DNA of 64,000 nucleotides, taken from NCBI RefSeq assembly GCF_001613145.1, contig NZ_BDBU01000019.1, forward strand, positions 1 to 64,000, given 5' to 3'. The notes beneath the pieces were generated by a model. The model ran no database searches, had not been told where the DNA came from, and saw only the letters and a program-made list of their open reading frames with translations. The DNA comes from Nocardia jejuensis NBRC 103114 (lineage in GTDB: Bacteria; Actinomycetota; Actinomycetes; Mycobacteriales; Mycobacteriaceae). Position 1 is the stretch's first letter, and each line of letters opens with the position of its first letter. Positions 62,107 through 64,000 of this stretch are shown here, piece after piece. A program made the translations under genes and the position numbers.

Positions 62107-63363
62107 ATGACTCTCGCAGCAACACCGAACCGCTCAGCAGTCGGTCGCCACGAGAGACTGCGACCAAGAGTGCGCGCGTCCCATCTGCGAACGAGCAGAC
62201 GAGACGTCAGCGAGCGAACATCGCCTATGCGCGGAAGCAACTCAATATACTACTCCTACCTGCATGTTTCATGTAGTTCTCACAGTACGTTCCTCAACGC
62301 TGGCGATGAGCGTGTCGTACCTAAGGGCGTAGAGCCGCCCTTACATACGACTCTCTATACGACACACCATACGACCTTAGCGACAGTGCATGAGTGTACT
62401 GATGTAAAGATCCATAGGAGTGTGCATTATTTTGTACACTCAAAGTTGCTCATCAAGAGCTACCACATGGCTTTATCGAGTACTTTACCCAGTGCAGACA
62501 AAACACCCTTTGAATACGCACTTGCATGGTGTCTCGAAACTACATTACAGATTCCCCTGTCGTATGTGTTTGATTGCGCATTTAGATTTGTCCACAATCT
62601 TTTCTATACGCGTGCAATATGGTGTACCCGTCAAACACTATTTACCATGACGGCACATAGGGTCGTAAAATACGCCCAGATGCTGGCCTCACATGCAGCA
62701 GTTCCATATGCAGATATGAGCGCTATACCGACTGGCATGTTCAACACCGATAGACCGGAAAAGTCAGCTACGTTTTCAACGAGCTTACATCTTGCCGTAC
62801 ACACCGCACGTCTCACTGGCAAAAAAAAGACCGATCATTTGCCCTTATATTTTACATATCCGAACACCCATAAACCGGGCGATTTACTTGCACTTGACAA
62901 CGCCCTTTACTGTGCCGAGAATTCGGCAAGTGTAAAAGTATTTGATACCAACATCATCAAGACCTACTCAAAGTCAAGATATCATCCACCTAAAAAGACC
63001 ATAAAAATCACTCTTTTAAAGGGCCATTCAAAAGCTCTGTTTACTGCATTAATTACGGACATATTTATTGCTTATTGCATTACATTCTGTTCTGCTGATG
63101 TCATGGCTACATTCAAGGCAAATATCTATGGACAGGGGTCCGCAAAAGAGAATGCAATCAATTGCGCACAAGTTAAACCATTCATTTATTCACAATTATC
63201 TATGAATTCGAAGACCGTAAAATCGGGCCAGTGCAACGCATTGCCTCCGCCCATGAAAAGTGCGCGACCGGACGCCGTACCCAAGAGCGGCCCAGCAACC
63301 GTGTTCTTGCAGCTACGCACTACCGTCCCACCTGCCACTGCCACTGCATGGTGGACTGCATAA
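62107..63363 (+). CDS. AT-rich 418-codon ORFan
   Basis: An open frame of 419 codons with GGAGGAGG immediately before ATG. The first 40 codons are GC-rich (RSAVGRHERLRPRVRAS). From about 62250 to 63220 the DNA becomes AT-rich and the protein is rich in His, Tyr, Thr, Ser and Lys (for example SLHLAVHTARLTGKKKTD, DTNIIKTYSKSRYHPPKK). The final codons are GC-rich again. No domain, signal peptide or strong membrane helix is recognised. The lack of any stop over about 320 AT-rich codons argues against chance. It is foreign in composition to everything else here. It lies directly upstream of parA, and three ATACGAC words occur near 62345-62374. Confidence 0.5.
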   Translation: MTLAATPNRSAVGRHERLRPRVRASHLRTSRRDVSERTSPMRGSNSIYYSYLHVSCSSHSTFLNAGDERVVPKGVEPPLHTTLYTTHHTTLATVHECTDVKIHRSVHYFVHSKLLIKSYHMALSSTLPSADKTPFEYALAWCLETTLQIPLSYVFDCAFRFVHNLFYTRAIWCTRQTLFTMTAHRVVKYAQMLASHAAVPYADMSAIPTGMFNTDRPEKSATFSTSLHLAVHTARLTGKKKTDHLPLYFTYPNTHKPGDLLALDNALYCAENSASVKVFDTNIIKTYSKSRYHPPKKTIKITLLKGHSKALFTALITDIFIAYCITFCSADVMATFKANIYGQGSAKENAINCAQVKPFIYSQLSMNSKTVKSGQCNALPPPMKSARPDAVPKSGPATVFLQLRTTVPPATATAWWTA

Positions 63364-63624
63364 GTGATCACCCAACATCAAGTGAAAGCAACGGCATATC
63401 GCACCGCCTACCCGGTGGACATATAAAGGGTGATGAAACAGCTAGATTTACGGATCGGCAATACGATCGCGAGCACGGCGTAGGTAGTGGACCGCGCATC
63501 ATCCCGACCGGTTACGCACAGAATGACCGCGACACGCCCGCCCGGGATGGTTGGTCCAGCATCCCTGCCTGGGGTACTGTCCACGATCGTGACGAGTTAT
63601 CGGTTGCTGCCTGATGTCCGTGCT
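63364..63624. other. Spacer before parA
   Basis: About 260 bp. A 127-codon plus-strand frame (63231-63614) overlaps it but has no ribosome site. No parS-like palindrome was recognised. Confidence 0.35.
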
Positions 63625-64000
63625 GTGAGACGAACGATCCTGCTGGCCAACCAAAAAGGGGGAGTGGGCAAGTCATCGATAGCCGCTGCCATCGCGGTCG
63701 CGGTTGCCCGGCGAGGCAAGCGTGTACTGGTGGTGGATGCCGACCAGCAGGGCAACTGCACCATTCGGGATCTAGGAGTACGCGATTCCGACGAGGGCCG
63801 CTCGCTGGCGATGACGCTCCAATACGGAACACCTCTGGAACCGATACGCAAAGTCCGAGACGGGCTCGACGTCGTCTGCGGTGGCAAGCACATGGCCATG
63901 GCGGGCACCGTCGTCTCGAGCGCCGAGCAGACCGGAATCAATCCACTGCAGAATCTGCACGGCGCACTCGAGAACCTCGTCACCACCGAGGGCTACGATC
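63625..64000 (+). CDS. parA: ParA-family partition ATPase (partial, C-terminus outside window)
   Basis: The first 125 residues are present. After GTG (63625; an upstream GTG at 63589 is possible) comes RRTILLANQKGGVGKSSIAA, the deviant Walker A with both lysines. RVLVVDADQQGNCTIRDLGV (Walker A' aspartates) follows. DGLDVVCGGKHMAMAGTVV continues the fold. ParA drives segregation of plasmids or of integrative elements. A parB gene should follow outside the window. Confidence 0.9.
   Translation, partial: MRRTILLANQKGGVGKSSIAAAIAVAVARRGKRVLVVDADQQGNCTIRDLGVRDSDEGRSLAMTLQYGTPLEPIRKVRDGLDVVCGGKHMAMAGTVVSSAEQTGINPLQNLHGALENLVTTEGYD

Overview
The window looks like accessory DNA of a high-GC, mycolic-acid-type actinomycete (Nocardia, Rhodococcus or a relative). 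It is most likely a large conjugative plasmid or integrative element. The reasons are the GC-rich codon use, a cutinase-family exoprotein inside a transfer operon, an Lsr2 nucleoid protein, a ParA partition ATPase at the right edge, many transposon and recombinase remnants, and no housekeeping genes, rRNA or tRNA. The genus is inferred from gene content, not proven.

Layout. 1-9.5 kb: a tightly overlapping leftward operon of a type IV secretion/conjugation system. It encodes a large VirB6/TrbL-like membrane protein cut by the window edge, two related secretion-associated proteins, two small pilin-like membrane proteins, two P-loop-like proteins lacking the canonical lysine, a cutinase-family hydrolase and several exported or membrane proteins. 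10.2-14.1 kb: small membrane proteins around a STAND NTPase (NB-ARC plus seven TPR-like repeats), a candidate sensing or defence module. 14.1-19 kb: a CYP102-like P450 between two paralogous sensor-like proteins, then an alpha/beta hydrolase. 19.9-37.4 kb: a scattered catabolic set. It has a BadH-like dehydrogenase, an enoyl-CoA hydratase, an acyl-CoA ligase, a BadI-like ring-opening hydrolase, an APC permease and two TetR regulators. Together these suggest catabolism of a cyclohexanecarboxylate-like alicyclic acid. Two of the promoters share a 20-bp word at 19 of 20 positions. The set is interrupted by a degenerate Tn3-family transposon carrying a HEAT-repeat gene (26.7-30.4 kb) and by an IS3-family remnant.

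38.6-43.4 kb: a BrnT/BrnA-like toxin-antitoxin pair, a calpain-like cysteine protease, Lsr2, and a phage-tail-type lysozyme domain protein. 43.8-58.2 kb: a biosynthetic region with a two-module NRPS ending in a thioester reductase (A-T-C-A-T-R), two tyrosine-recombinase-type genes, and a four-gene operon of GNAT/FemAB-like transferase, MFS exporter, ATP-grasp ligase and KamA-type aminomutase. The aminomutase is frameshifted near its end. 58.6-61.9 kb: a MerR regulator, an HTH protein, a strong terminator and small genes. 62.1-63.4 kb: an AT-rich island holding one 418-codon open frame of unknown origin, followed by parA.

How parts may work together: the tra operon moves the element and ParA maintains it. 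Lsr2 could silence its AT-rich foreign parts. Its cargo is a catabolic regulon and a peptide-type metabolite pathway. No similarity search was run; family names come from reading motifs.
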